From: Leeuwenhoekiella polynyae
GTDB lineage: Bacteria; Bacteroidota; Bacteroidia; Flavobacteriales; Flavobacteriaceae
Direction of reading: 5' to 3'
NCBI RefSeq assembly: GCF_004104075.1
Contig: NZ_QOVK01000029.1
Location: forward strand, 1 to 44,655
DNA length: 44,655 bases
In this document: piece by piece, positions 1-8,523 of the stretch
Layout of the letters: the number at the start of each line of letters is the position of its first letter
How positions within the stretch are numbered: position 1 is the stretch's first letter
Position numbers and translations under genes: made by a program
The notes under the pieces: model-generated
The model's database searches: none
What the model was told of the DNA's origin: nothing
What the model saw: only the letters and a program-made list of their open reading frames with translations

Positions 1-117
1 AAATAGAATCGACTTTTTAGTGGTTCACTTTGGCCCGGCGAAGGCGGCTCACTTTGACCCGATTTGGGTGGTTCACTTTAACCCGGCGAAGGTGGTATAC
101 TATGCCCGATTTTTGCA
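1..117 (-). mobile_element. Terminal end of an IS21-family element (first copy)
   Basis: Bases 1-117 are identical to 40549-40665, the istA-side end of the complete IS21-family element further along. The match stops at 118 (G here, A there). This end carries three spaced copies of a TTCACTTT-core repeat, the multiple terminal repeats that IS21 transposases bind. The rest of this copy lies left of the window. It is inserted in the 3' part of the neighbouring restriction-modification gene and has the same orientation as the second copy. Confidence 0.9.
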
Positions 118-2761
118 GTTTAATAGAAATATCTGTCCAAATAATTCGATCATTATCATACTTATTCAAATTTTTAGGATAAACATAAGCATACCATTTT
201 TCGCTTTTCATTTTGCCCTTTTCTCTATTCTCTAGGATATTTCTATGCTTAATTAAATAGTTCCACAGCAAAGGATAAGTATTTTCAAATTTCTCTTTTT
301 GAATTAGATTACCCTCTAAATCATATGGGACTAATCCAAAATATTTATTTGCTTCGAAATAATTTCTTTGAACATTAGCCCCCTTAATAATTGGATGAAC
401 TATTTGGCTATCTGAAAATTTAAATAAATTGAAATTTTCATCTTTTTCATCTAATATATAAATACTGTCTGCCCCTGATTCGATTCCCGTTATCGTATCA
501 GAAATGTCCTTGATTTTCAATTGTCCCTTTATTGATACTGTACTTCCAAAATACCAACCAAGACCACTTGCAGAATTTTGAATTGATATTTTTTCGCTTT
601 TATAAGAATCTATGTTTTTTTGATCTTCTAAATTCACAGTTCTATAATCCGTATTTTCATATTGCCCTTTTTTAAGGGTTAAAATGCAGCAATATGTTGT
701 TGCATCTTCGAACACCTGATAATCTTTGAAATCTACGTAGCTAACTAATTTACAGTTATTCATTATAAATTTTCTTACACCTTCTCCTGTTTTAGTACTC
801 GTAAATTTTGAAGGATTTATATATGAAATAATACCATTTATACTTATAAAATCTACCGCTCGCTCTATAAATAGAAGGTATAAGTCAAAGTTATAAGTTG
901 CGCTTTGATATTTTTTTTCCAAATATTCAACCTCTGAATTATTTGAAAGATTCTGTCTTTTCACATAAGGTGGATTTCCAATCACTACATCAAAACCACC
1001 TTTTTCAAAAATCTGAGGAAACTCCAGTTCCCATTTAAAAGCTTTATCACCGGCAACGGCTTTGCTGTCTATAAGACTGTTACCACATTTGATGTTGCTG
1101 CTAAGGTCATTCAGCTTTCGGCGGGGTTGGGCGGTACGCAGCCACAGGGAGAGTTTGGCAATCTCTACAGATTCTTCGTTAAGGTCTACACCATAAATGT
1201 TGTTTTCTAAAATGGTGTTCTCAATATCTGCAAAGACGAGCCCGCCACCCAGTACTTTGGCCTTGAGTTCGTCAATATAGCGGTGCTCTTTGATCAAAAA
1301 GTCTAGCGCCTGGTTTAAAAACGCCCCTGAGCCACAGGCTGGATCGCAAATGGTAATTTGCAGCAGCCAGTCTCGGTACGTGTCCAGAATGTCTACAAGC
1401 TTTTTAAGCGTGTCTTTGTTACGCCCTTTTCGGCTTTTAAAATACTCAGCTTCTTCAAAACCCAGTTCGGCTTTTTTCTCTTCGCAGAGTTTACCTACCG
1501 TGTTTTCAACAATATATTTGGTGATGTATTTCGGCGTATAAAAAACGCCGTCTTTCTTGCGTTTACTGGTTTGCTTGTCAAAGGTATCACCTTCTATTTC
1601 GGCATTTACGCTTTCAATCTCATTGAGCGAATTTTCAAAAATATGCCCTAGAATATTCACATCTACCTGACTTTCAAAATCGTAGTTGGCAAGTTTCCGC
1701 GTATGCGATAACAGCAAGGCATCGTCTATATTGAGCTGATCTAATATAGAATCGGGTTTAAAGAGACCACCATTATAGGCGTAAATTTCAGCGTGCCTGT
1801 CGGTGCCTTTCCTTCCCTGATCCAGATAATTAAAATACAATTTAAAGCGGTCGTACAGCGGTACATGAGCATCCATTGCTTTCAGCTCTTCAAACTCATC
1901 TAGAATCTTAAGTGTAGAATTAGGCGGTAAGAGTCCGCGGTCTTCTGCAAAGAAAATAAACAGAAAACGGTCTATGAGTTTCTGCGACTTTTTAAATAGG
2001 GTAAGTTTTACATTCTTGTCAAGGCGGTTGCGTTCTGCGCGCTCTTCTTCGGTAAGTTCGGCAGTGGTTGCGGCATCAAGCTGCTCTTGCCGGTTGGTCT
2101 TAATACGCTTCACATTGCGCTTTACCAGATCACGAAAAAGCTCCCGTTTAAATACTGAATAGTCTTTGTAAAAGTTTTTTGTAATTGCTTCCTCTTCTGC
2201 AATAGAAGCTTCTTTGATTTTGAGCGGCAAGTCACTTATCAGGTTCTCGCGCTGCAAGCACAAATACAGAAGTACAAAACGCTCTTGAGTAAGTTCAAAC
2301 AAGTTAAACTCTTCAAATTCGGTTGCGTCGTTGATGTAAAACCGCAGTTTCTCAAAGTTAGACGTGATGACATACACGCAGCCCTTTTGATTGGCTTTGT
2401 AATCAAACGCCTGGCGGCGTATGCTCTCCAGATCTTTAGTATTTGTCCCTTTTAATTCGATAACGCCGGTAGCGATCGCATTTTTTAAAATAGCTCCATC
2501 TGCTTTGCGGTTGTTTTTCTCATTCTTAAACTCGGTCGTTAAATCGTAGTCGGGATTGGGATTTAAAGTATATCCCAGAATATTTACAAAAAGCTCGTGT
2601 AAGAAGGTTGCCTGAAACTGCTCTTCTTTTGATTTGCGAATGTTCTCCTGGATTACCGGATTGAGAAAATAGGCCGAAAATGCCTTATAGGCTTTGCTGA
2701 TCGTTTTATCGTCTAGTGCTTTGAGGTATTTATTGAGCACCGATGCTTGAAATAATGCCAT
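17..2761 (-). CDS. Type IIG restriction-modification enzyme, C-terminus truncated by IS21
   Basis: This resembles single-chain Eco57I-like enzymes that both cut and methylate DNA. A PD-(D/E)XK nuclease site is visible near the N-terminus (D88, then E102-L-K104). The adenine methyltransferase core has motif I DPACGSGAF at about 473-481 and the catalytic NPPY at 596-599. The region after about residue 640 should be the target-recognition domain. Native coding ends at about residue 881; the last ~33 residues are encoded by the IS end. Relatives usually exceed 1000 residues, so part of the recognition domain is probably missing and activity or specificity may be lost. The start ATG at 2761 faces the divergent helicase gene across 180 bp. 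The domain calls are secure; the loss of function is inferred. Confidence 0.88.
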   Translation of the reverse strand: MALFQASVLNKYLKALDDKTISKAYKAFSAYFLNPVIQENIRKSKEEQFQATFLHELFVNILGYTLNPNPDYDLTTEFKNEKNNRKADGAILKNAIATGVIELKGTNTKDLESIRRQAFDYKANQKGCVYVITSNFEKLRFYINDATEFEEFNLFELTQERFVLLYLCLQRENLISDLPLKIKEASIAEEEAITKNFYKDYSVFKRELFRDLVKRNVKRIKTNRQEQLDAATTAELTEEERAERNRLDKNVKLTLFKKSQKLIDRFLFIFFAEDRGLLPPNSTLKILDEFEELKAMDAHVPLYDRFKLYFNYLDQGRKGTDRHAEIYAYNGGLFKPDSILDQLNIDDALLLSHTRKLANYDFESQVDVNILGHIFENSLNEIESVNAEIEGDTFDKQTSKRKKDGVFYTPKYITKYIVENTVGKLCEEKKAELGFEEAEYFKSRKGRNKDTLKKLVDILDTYRDWLLQITICDPACGSGAFLNQALDFLIKEHRYIDELKAKVLGGGLVFADIENTILENNIYGVDLNEESVEIAKLSLWLRTAQPRRKLNDLSSNIKCGNSLIDSKAVAGDKAFKWELEFPQIFEKGGFDVVIGNPPYVKRQNLSNNSEVEYLEKKYQSATYNFDLYLLFIERAVDFISINGIISYINPSKFTSTKTGEGVRKFIMNNCKLVSYVDFKDYQVFEDATTYCCILTLKKGQYENTDYRTVNLEDQKNIDSYKSEKISIQNSASGLGWYFGSTVSIKGQLKIKDISDTITGIESGADSIYILDEKDENFNLFKFSDSQIVHPIIKGANVQRNYFEANKYFGLVPYDLEGNLIQKEKFENTYPLLWNYLIKHRNILENREKGKMKSEKWYAYVYPKNLNKYDNDRIIWTDISIKLQKSGIVYHLRRVKVNHPNRVKVSRLRRAKVNH

Positions 2762-2941
2762 TAAAGGGTATAAAGTGTTATTAAGTCTTTAAAAATAAAT
2801 AATCCTTAGATTTAAAGGGTCATTAAAGCTACAAGTAATCAAAAAGTTATTAATGAGGAAATCTGTAAAAGGAGGTTAATTGTTAAGGGTATATTCGCGG
2901 AAAAATAAGATGTTTCACTTAGTACCAAATTATTTTTATAA

Positions 2942-5900
2942 ATGAAATATTCATTAATTTTAGTGATACTGGGAGGTATTGCTTTATTTGTTGTGTTTAA
3001 GTATAGAAAAAGTCTTCGCCTAAAAAGGGAAGAAGAGCTACTGCGTATCGCAGAAGAAAAAAAACGTCTTGAAGAACTTGCACAATTACACGATAGACAA
3101 CGAAAGGAATTAAATCCATTTTTAGTCAAAATTGCTGAATTTAATGAGTTGTTTGAAAAGTTTAAATCTCAACCAAAACACATATCAAACTTCGAAATAT
3201 TTAATTTCAAGAAAGAGACTGCACATTATTACAATTCAATAAAGTCTAAGGAATACAAACACTTACCTAACTTTGAAACCTCTATAAAAAAGATAAACTC
3301 CTTCAAATACACTTATGAAAGAATTGAGTCTATCTTAACTTCTCGCAATGAAAATTTTATTGAATCTGAGATAAAAAATACGGATAATTTATTAAGTGAT
3401 GTAGAAGGTAAATCGCTCGATACACAGCAACGTAAAGCAGTAATCATAGATGAAGATAACCAATTAGTGATTGCTGGTGCAGGTTCAGGAAAAACTACAA
3501 CAATTGCAGGAAAAGTAAAGTATCTAACAACTATTCAAAATATTAATCCTCAGTCTATTTTATTAATATCATTCACTCGTAAAGCAGCGGATGAAATGCG
3601 AGATAGGATTTATAATAAAATGAATATTGACATACCTGTTAAAACCTTTAATAAGTTAGGGTTAGATATAATATCACAGGTAAATAACTTAAAGCCATCA
3701 ATATATGAAGCAAATGGCAAATCACATTTAGAACGCATATCTTCTTTTATAGACCACGCTAAAGAGAGTGAAAAGTATTATAATTTACTAATTGATTTTA
3801 TTTCCTACTATTTAAAACCTTACAAGGATATAGCAGAATTTGAGACGGATGCTGAACATAACAACTATCTAAATGAGCAAAAGTTAGAAGGTTACAAAAT
3901 GGTTGAAAAAAGACGGGGTAATGGTCAAGTAATACGCTACAGAGAACGTTTAAAGAGTCAAGAAGAAGTTTTTATAGCTAACTTTTTATTCAGGAATGGT
4001 ATTAATTACGAGTATGAAGAAAAATACCAATACAAAACAGCCAGCAAACAATTTGGTCAATACAAACCAGATTTTTACTTACCTGATTACAATGTCTATA
4101 TAGAGCATTTTGGAGTTGATGAAAATTGGAATGTACCTGATTGGTTTAATGGTAAAGATGGAAAGTCTGCAAAAGAGGTTTATAATGAAGGCATTGAATG
4201 GAAACGTCAAGAACATAACAATAATTCAACAACCTTAGTAGAATCATATTCTTGGCAACAGAAAAAAGGGATTTTACTATCAGAGCTACAAAAGAACTTA
4301 GAAGATGTTGGTGTAGTTTTTAATCCTATATCAAACGATAAACTATGGCTATATTTAAAAGAAAATGCTTTTAAAGATATTAGCGATTTCACTCAATTAT
4401 TAGATACATTTTTAGTCTTATTAAAATCAAATAATGAAGCTATATCAAACCTACAAAAGAGGGCATTAAAAGAAGATAATGACCGTGCTATTAAGTTTTT
4501 AGAATTATTTGACCCAATATATCATTCGTATCAAGAATACCTTTCAGAGGAAGAAGAAATTGATTTTAGCGATATGATAAATAACGCTACAGATGTAATA
4601 CAAGACAATTTATATCAGTCACCATACGATTACATTATTATTGATGAATATCAAGATATTTCCAAAGCAAGGTTTCAATTAATAAAATCATTATTAGACC
4701 AAAAACCAAACACAAAACTTTTTTGTGTTGGTGATGATTGGCAATCAATATACCGCTTCGCAGGTAGCGATATTGGCTTATTTACAAACTTTGAAGAAAA
4801 TTTCAAATTCTCTACAGTCAAAGATTATAGTAGAGTAACTCAAACGTCATTTATTGAATATACTTATAGGTTTGATAATCAACTTATCGACCTATCAAGT
4901 AATTTTATTCTAAAGAATCCAAATCAAATATCAAAAAAACTAAAAAGTCATCATAAGTCAGAAGAAGTACCGTACTCTATTTTTAAACATTCAGACCCAG
5001 ACAGAAAGAGTAAAAATCTACATTTAGCTTTAAGAAGTGCATTAGTTAATATTGCCGAAAAAAGCGAGAAAAATGATGCTTCAGTATTACTTTTAGGTCG
5101 CTATGATTTTGAGCGAAAAAATTTCTTTAATGGTAACTTCCTTATCGAAAAATATAATAACTTAAGTAATCAATATGAATATATATGTAATGAGTTTCCA
5201 AATCTTAAAATAAGGTTTTTGACAGCTCATAGATCAAAAGGTCTTGAAGATGATTATGTGATTATTACAAATTGTAGCTCTGGCACTTATGGATTCCCTT
5301 CAGAAATATCTGACGACCCTTTATTAAATTTTTTACTATCTAAAGCTGACCAGTTTCCCAATGGTGAAGAAAGAAGATTGTTTTATGTAGCAATGACAAG
5401 AGCTAAAAAGCACGTTTCTTTTTTAGTAAACAATGATTATACATCAAAGTTTATTGATGAAATTGAAGCAAATGAAAAGATAACAACTCTTCAATGCGAT
5501 TGGTGTGATAATGGCAAATTAATTGAAAGAAATGGTAAGTTCGGCTATTTCTATGCTTGTAATAACAGTCATTATTGTAATTACACAAGAAAAATAACAT
5601 ACAATGATTTTGAAGTTTTAGCAGATGAATATTATAAAAAAGAAGAGTTCGCATTAGCCATTGAGTATTTTGAAAAGTATTTATCGTTACAAGAAGGCAA
5701 CTCAAATTCGTATTATTGTTTAGGGCGTTCTTATGAGCAAAAATCAGATTTAAATAAAGCATTAACAAATTACGAAAAGTCTATTGTCAAAGATAATTCA
5801 AACGCATACGCTTATTATTGGTGCGGTAGTGTACAGTTTGATTTAGAAGATTACAATAAAGCAGTAGAAAATTGGTTAGCATTTAATAAACTAAAACCAA

Positions 5901-6358
5901 ATAGTAATTCTGTAAATTATTGGTTATCCCAAGCCTATTTTAAATCAAGACACTTTTACAAAGCACTTCATCATATAAATATAGAGTTAAAAGAAAACCC
6001 TACTAATACAGATGCTCAAACATTAAAAAAGCAATATACGATTGCATTAGAAAAACGCTATACAACCAAAGAAACAAGTATCAAATCAAGTGATTTAGAA
6101 ACTATAAAAGGGTATATACAATTAGCTGTAGATTTTGATGTTAATGTAAAATTCAATTACCACAAATCACAACAATTTGAAGGAGGTGTTCAAAGTCTTA
6201 GAACTATCAAGCCCAAAGGATTTAAAATAATGGGGCAATATAATTCAGTATGCGTTTTTGGTTATTGTTATATGCGTGAAGAAGAAAGAACCTTTAATTT
6301 AGAACGTATTTCAGATTTGAAAATAAACCCAAATAGAATAGAGTTTTGGTCTAACTAA
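2942..6358 (+). CDS. UvrD/HelD-like helicase with PD-(D/E)XK-like insert, zinc ribbon, TPR and WYL domains
   Basis: This 1138-aa protein starts with one membrane helix (about 4-20) and a charged coiled coil. The superfamily 1 helicase motifs follow: Walker A AGAGSGKTT (178-186), FTRKAADEM (211-219), DEYQD (568-572), GDDWQSIYR (597-605), TYRF (641-644), HRSKG (763-767) and FYVAMTRA (814-821). They most resemble helicase IV (HelD). Between motifs Ia and II sits a nuclease-like insert with PDFYLP (D377) and VYIEHFG (E388); H replaces the usual K. After the helicase come a four-cysteine ribbon (C852, C855, C873, C879), TPR-like repeats (about 890-1020) and a C-terminal WYL-like domain (about 1050-1128). 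WYL domains usually sense ligands, so this is a helicase-nuclease with sensor modules. It lies in probable IME cargo beside a restriction gene, so defence is a reasonable guess but unproven. Confidence 0.85.
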   Translation: MKYSLILVILGGIALFVVFKYRKSLRLKREEELLRIAEEKKRLEELAQLHDRQRKELNPFLVKIAEFNELFEKFKSQPKHISNFEIFNFKKETAHYYNSIKSKEYKHLPNFETSIKKINSFKYTYERIESILTSRNENFIESEIKNTDNLLSDVEGKSLDTQQRKAVIIDEDNQLVIAGAGSGKTTTIAGKVKYLTTIQNINPQSILLISFTRKAADEMRDRIYNKMNIDIPVKTFNKLGLDIISQVNNLKPSIYEANGKSHLERISSFIDHAKESEKYYNLLIDFISYYLKPYKDIAEFETDAEHNNYLNEQKLEGYKMVEKRRGNGQVIRYRERLKSQEEVFIANFLFRNGINYEYEEKYQYKTASKQFGQYKPDFYLPDYNVYIEHFGVDENWNVPDWFNGKDGKSAKEVYNEGIEWKRQEHNNNSTTLVESYSWQQKKGILLSELQKNLEDVGVVFNPISNDKLWLYLKENAFKDISDFTQLLDTFLVLLKSNNEAISNLQKRALKEDNDRAIKFLELFDPIYHSYQEYLSEEEEIDFSDMINNATDVIQDNLYQSPYDYIIIDEYQDISKARFQLIKSLLDQKPNTKLFCVGDDWQSIYRFAGSDIGLFTNFEENFKFSTVKDYSRVTQTSFIEYTYRFDNQLIDLSSNFILKNPNQISKKLKSHHKSEEVPYSIFKHSDPDRKSKNLHLALRSALVNIAEKSEKNDASVLLLGRYDFERKNFFNGNFLIEKYNNLSNQYEYICNEFPNLKIRFLTAHRSKGLEDDYVIITNCSSGTYGFPSEISDDPLLNFLLSKADQFPNGEERRLFYVAMTRAKKHVSFLVNNDYTSKFIDEIEANEKITTLQCDWCDNGKLIERNGKFGYFYACNNSHYCNYTRKITYNDFEVLADEYYKKEEFALAIEYFEKYLSLQEGNSNSYYCLGRSYEQKSDLNKALTNYEKSIVKDNSNAYAYYWCGSVQFDLEDYNKAVENWLAFNKLKPNSNSVNYWLSQAYFKSRHFYKALHHINIELKENPTNTDAQTLKKQYTIALEKRYTTKETSIKSSDLETIKGYIQLAVDFDVNVKFNYHKSQQFEGGVQSLRTIKPKGFKIMGQYNSVCVFGYCYMREEERTFNLERISDLKINPNRIEFWSN

Positions 6359-6386
6359 GAATATAATTGTCTCAAAACATCTACAT

Positions 6387-6983
6387 TTATGAACGACAAA
6401 ACTCTAATAAAGCTTTATATTCATTAAGGTCAGCTTGCTTCACCGCTTTTAGATAAGAAGCACGGGTATCATTAGCTTTAGAAAGATTACCGGCTCCCCA
6501 GGAAAAAGGCTCTTCACCAAAAAGTTTTTCAATTATAATGTCTGCCATTAGTCGGCTATGGCGACCATTACCATTGGGAAAACAATGTATGCTTACCAAA
6601 CGGTGCTTAAAACGTATGGCTAATTCTTCTGGTAAATAGGTTTCGTATTCCACCCAAAACAGAGCATCATCGCAAAGCATCTTGAGATGCATAGGAATTT
6701 GATGTTTATCTATTCCTATGTTTTTATCGGTTTTTCGGAACTGGCCAGCCCAAGCCCAAACATTGCCATACATTCGTTTATGTAAATCACAGATAAACTT
6801 CTCTGTAAAGACTTGATTAGCTTTGAACTTTTTACCAAAAACCCATTGCAACGCCTCTTCAATATTCAATTGTTCAAATTCGTCCAGTTCTTCTTTTGTT
6901 GAAATGGTTTCAATACGCAAACCTTCTTTTTCTTCTTCATCAATAGGAGTCTGACCATCAATGTATTCTAAATCTAATCCCAT
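6387..6983 (-). CDS. Mobile mystery protein B, Fic-domain protein
   Basis: This 198-aa Fic/DOC-fold protein matches what is known as mobile mystery protein B. The Fic motif is HCFPNGNGRHSR (133-144), with catalytic H133 and phosphate-binding R141 and R144. The position that usually holds D or E for magnesium binding is N137, so classical AMP transfer may be weak or altered. Fic enzymes normally modify proteins with nucleotide or phosphate groups; the target here is unknown. The gene overlaps the end of its HTH partner by 10 bp, so the two are translated together. In this family the pair travels on mobile elements and behaves like a toxin-antitoxin or regulator-effector module. Confidence 0.9.
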   Translation of the reverse strand: MGLDLEYIDGQTPIDEEEKEGLRIETISTKEELDEFEQLNIEEALQWVFGKKFKANQVFTEKFICDLHKRMYGNVWAWAGQFRKTDKNIGIDKHQIPMHLKMLCDDALFWVEYETYLPEELAIRFKHRLVSIHCFPNGNGRHSRLMADIIIEKLFGEEPFSWGAGNLSKANDTRASYLKAVKQADLNEYKALLEFCRS

Positions 6984-7432
6984 AAGGTTTTAGGCATTTC
7001 TTTTTTAATAATGGCTTTCCGCTCTGCTAAGGCCTTTTTAAGACGTTCTTTTGAGTTTTCTTGATCTTCTAACCTCATTGTATTAGATGTTCTAGAAACT
7101 ATCTTTAAAGCGAGTTCCTTGGCCTTACGTTCTATTAAATCATCTAATGTACCATCTTTAGGCACTAAGGCATAGACCAGTTGCATATCGAGGGCATTTG
7201 CAGTCTCTTTTAAACTTTTTAAAGTAATGCTCCCTTCTTTTTCCCTAATCTCTATCTCCCTTACACTTTGTTTTGTAATGGTCAATTTATCTGCTAATTG
7301 CTGTAGAGATATCCCTAATGAAAGCCGTATAGCTTTAATCCAACCCGTTGGCGGAACAGGCATATTACTAGCCGTATGGAATGCCTTCAGTTTACGTTCT
7401 AATTGTTCTAGTTGTAGCTTCTTTTTATCCAT
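6974..7432 (-). CDS. Mobile mystery protein A, HTH regulator
   Basis: This 152-aa protein matches mobile mystery protein A. It has an N-terminal coiled segment and an XRE-type helix-turn-helix at about residues 31-85 (GWIKAIRLSLGISLQQLA, then KQSVREIE), followed by a charged C-terminus. It is the first gene of the pair with the Fic protein. Its upstream region (7464-7563) contains a -7 box and three near-identical 18-bp palindromes, so it very probably represses its own operon. Whether it also neutralizes the Fic partner directly cannot be told from sequence. Confidence 0.9.
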   Translation of the reverse strand: MDKKKLQLEQLERKLKAFHTASNMPVPPTGWIKAIRLSLGISLQQLADKLTITKQSVREIEIREKEGSITLKSLKETANALDMQLVYALVPKDGTLDDLIERKAKELALKIVSRTSNTMRLEDQENSKERLKKALAERKAIIKKEMPKTLWD

Positions 7433-7463
7433 AACGAAGAGTATTACATAATATTTGCAAAAC

Positions 7464-7471
7464 CAAAAGTA
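7464..7471 (-). promoter_or_regulatory. -7 promoter box for the mobile mystery A/B operon
   Basis: On the minus strand this reads TACTTTTG, a perfect TAnnTTTG Bacteroidota -7 element, 31 bp before the start codon of mobile mystery protein A. A TTG lies about 14 bp further upstream as a possible -33 element. The first operator palindrome overlaps this box, which fits repression by promoter occlusion. Confidence 0.6.
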
Positions 7472-7563
7472 AGGTTATTACCTGACAAAATAAAATTAAA
7501 GTTAGGTAATAACCTTACTAATTACTGTATAAAGTCAGGCTATTACCTGACTTTATACAGTAA
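7469..7563. promoter_or_regulatory. Array of three 18-bp operators upstream of mobile mystery A/B
   Basis: Three related palindromes occur at 7469-7486 (GTAAGGTTATTACCTGAC), 7501-7518 (GTTAGGTAATAACCTTAC) and 7534-7551 (GTCAGGCTATTACCTGAC). Their starts are 32 and 33 bp apart, about three helical turns, so they lie on the same DNA face. The first two also form a near-perfect inverted pair with each other. The third is the centre of a perfect 18-bp-stem inverted repeat (7522-7539 with 7546-7563, six-base loop). The most likely ligand is the adjacent HTH protein. Confidence 0.75.
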
Positions 7564-7690
7564 CAGAATGTTTAACTTAAAAAGTTGTACCCTAAAGAAA
7601 GTTAGGAATGTCAAACGGATAATGCAATTTATCCATCCGAACTGTTAGTAGGTGAGATTAGCTTATTAACTTATGACCGGATGAATCTTC

Positions 7691-7927
7691 CTAATTTAAA
7701 ATTTGCATAATTCGATAATTAATCTCTTTGGCCATCATATTCTTTAATGAAATATCTGCATCTTTTTCAATTAGCGCTGCCATAGTTCTTAATAGAATAG
7801 GTGTTTTGAAAACGTCCATAACTGCATTCGTTAAATCCTCGATATTTGAATTGTCATCAAATTTATCCAGCTCCTCAATATCCTCTAAATTCATAAAGAA
7901 TGAAGCATCAAATTTCTTCTTAGCCAT
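7691..7927 (-). CDS. Small acidic hypothetical protein (78 aa)
   Basis: I do not recognise this family. The protein starts MAKKKFD, continues with an acidic stretch (residues 14-30 are rich in D, E and N) and ends in a predicted helical part with MAALIEKD. There is no signal peptide, membrane segment or cysteine. It stands alone, 66 bp downstream of the HicB-like gene on the same strand and upstream of the operator array. It could be a small antitoxin-like or DNA-binding accessory protein, but nothing in the sequence shows that. Confidence 0.5.
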   Translation of the reverse strand: MAKKKFDASFFMNLEDIEELDKFDDNSNIEDLTNAVMDVFKTPILLRTMAALIEKDADISLKNMMAKEINYRIMQILN

Positions 7928-7993
7928 AATTACACCTTTTTGACTTGATACAAGTTATATAAATAACTGAATAATAACTAGCCTTATTTTCAA

Positions 7994-8185
7994 CTACTTA
8001 TTCCGAAGATAATCCTCAACAGCTTCAACAAAAACCTTTTTTAAATTTTCTTTAAGCTCTGCCTCATAACTAACTAGGTCATTTATCTCAAGAATTTTCC
8101 CATACCAAACCCCATCAGCAGAACTATAATGAATGGAACCTTTGTAATTTTTATATTTAAGATGATTCTCCAAGGGTCTAATCAA
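7994..8185 (-). CDS. HicB-like orphan antitoxin domain (63 aa)
   Basis: The sequence YKGSIHYSSADGVWYGKIL followed by DLVSYEAE and FVEAVEDYL follows the RNase-H-like fold pattern of HicB antitoxins. Usual HicB proteins are longer and end in a DNA-binding ribbon-helix-helix or HTH; this one stops straight after the fold (DYLRNK). No HicA toxin gene is visible on either side. It overlaps the upstream lipoprotein gene by 8 bp, so the two are probably co-translated. It may be a truncated antitoxin remnant or a repurposed domain. Confidence 0.65.
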   Translation of the reverse strand: MIRPLENHLKYKNYKGSIHYSSADGVWYGKILEINDLVSYEAELKENLKKVFVEAVEDYLRNK

Positions 8186-8501
8186 TTTTGATATACTTAA
8201 ACTTCTTTACCAGAAATTCATTGTTTTCTGTCAATTCAATAGCTTTTCCATTTTCAAAATATATCTTATCCTTGTCTAAAGTACCGGTGGTACTCTTGGA
8301 TTTTTTTAGTCCATTTTTCCATTGCCTTGCCTCAATCTGATAAAGATTATTTTTAATATGAGTTACTATCATCGTATCTGGATTTTTCAATGGAATTTCT
8401 CTCACATACGTACCTTCCAAATTAGATGCATTGTCTGAACAGGATACAATTGTTAACACTGTCAGAAGGCTTACTAATCTTATTCGTTTATTGATTCTCA
8501 T
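8178..8501 (-). CDS. Small lipoprotein, function unknown (107 aa)
   Basis: The N-terminus is basic (MRINKRIR), then hydrophobic, and ends in a lipobox with the cysteine in TIVSCSDN, so it should be exported and lipid-anchored. The mature part of about 86 residues is rich in lysine and β-prone (TYVREIPL, MIVTHI, YQIEARQW), suggesting a small β-barrel or sandwich. The family is not recognised. It is the first gene of a pair with the HicB-like gene (8-bp overlap). It is probably IME cargo. Confidence 0.7.
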   Translation of the reverse strand: MRINKRIRLVSLLTVLTIVSCSDNASNLEGTYVREIPLKNPDTMIVTHIKNNLYQIEARQWKNGLKKSKSTTGTLDKDKIYFENGKAIELTENNEFLVKKFKYIKID

Positions 8502-8523
8502 AATTTGAATTTATATGGTTTAA

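Noticed and set aside
20-235. Plus-strand open frame at the window start
   Set aside because: It is the complement of the IS end and of the restriction gene, with no coding likeness.
5451-5768. Minus-strand open frame inside the helicase gene
   Set aside because: It lies fully within the conserved helicase and zinc-ribbon/TPR coding sequence in another frame.
7441-7690. CRISPR-like repeat array
   Set aside because: Three 18-bp units spaced 32-33 bp look array-like, but they are palindromic, too few and too short, sit at a promoter, and have no cas genes.
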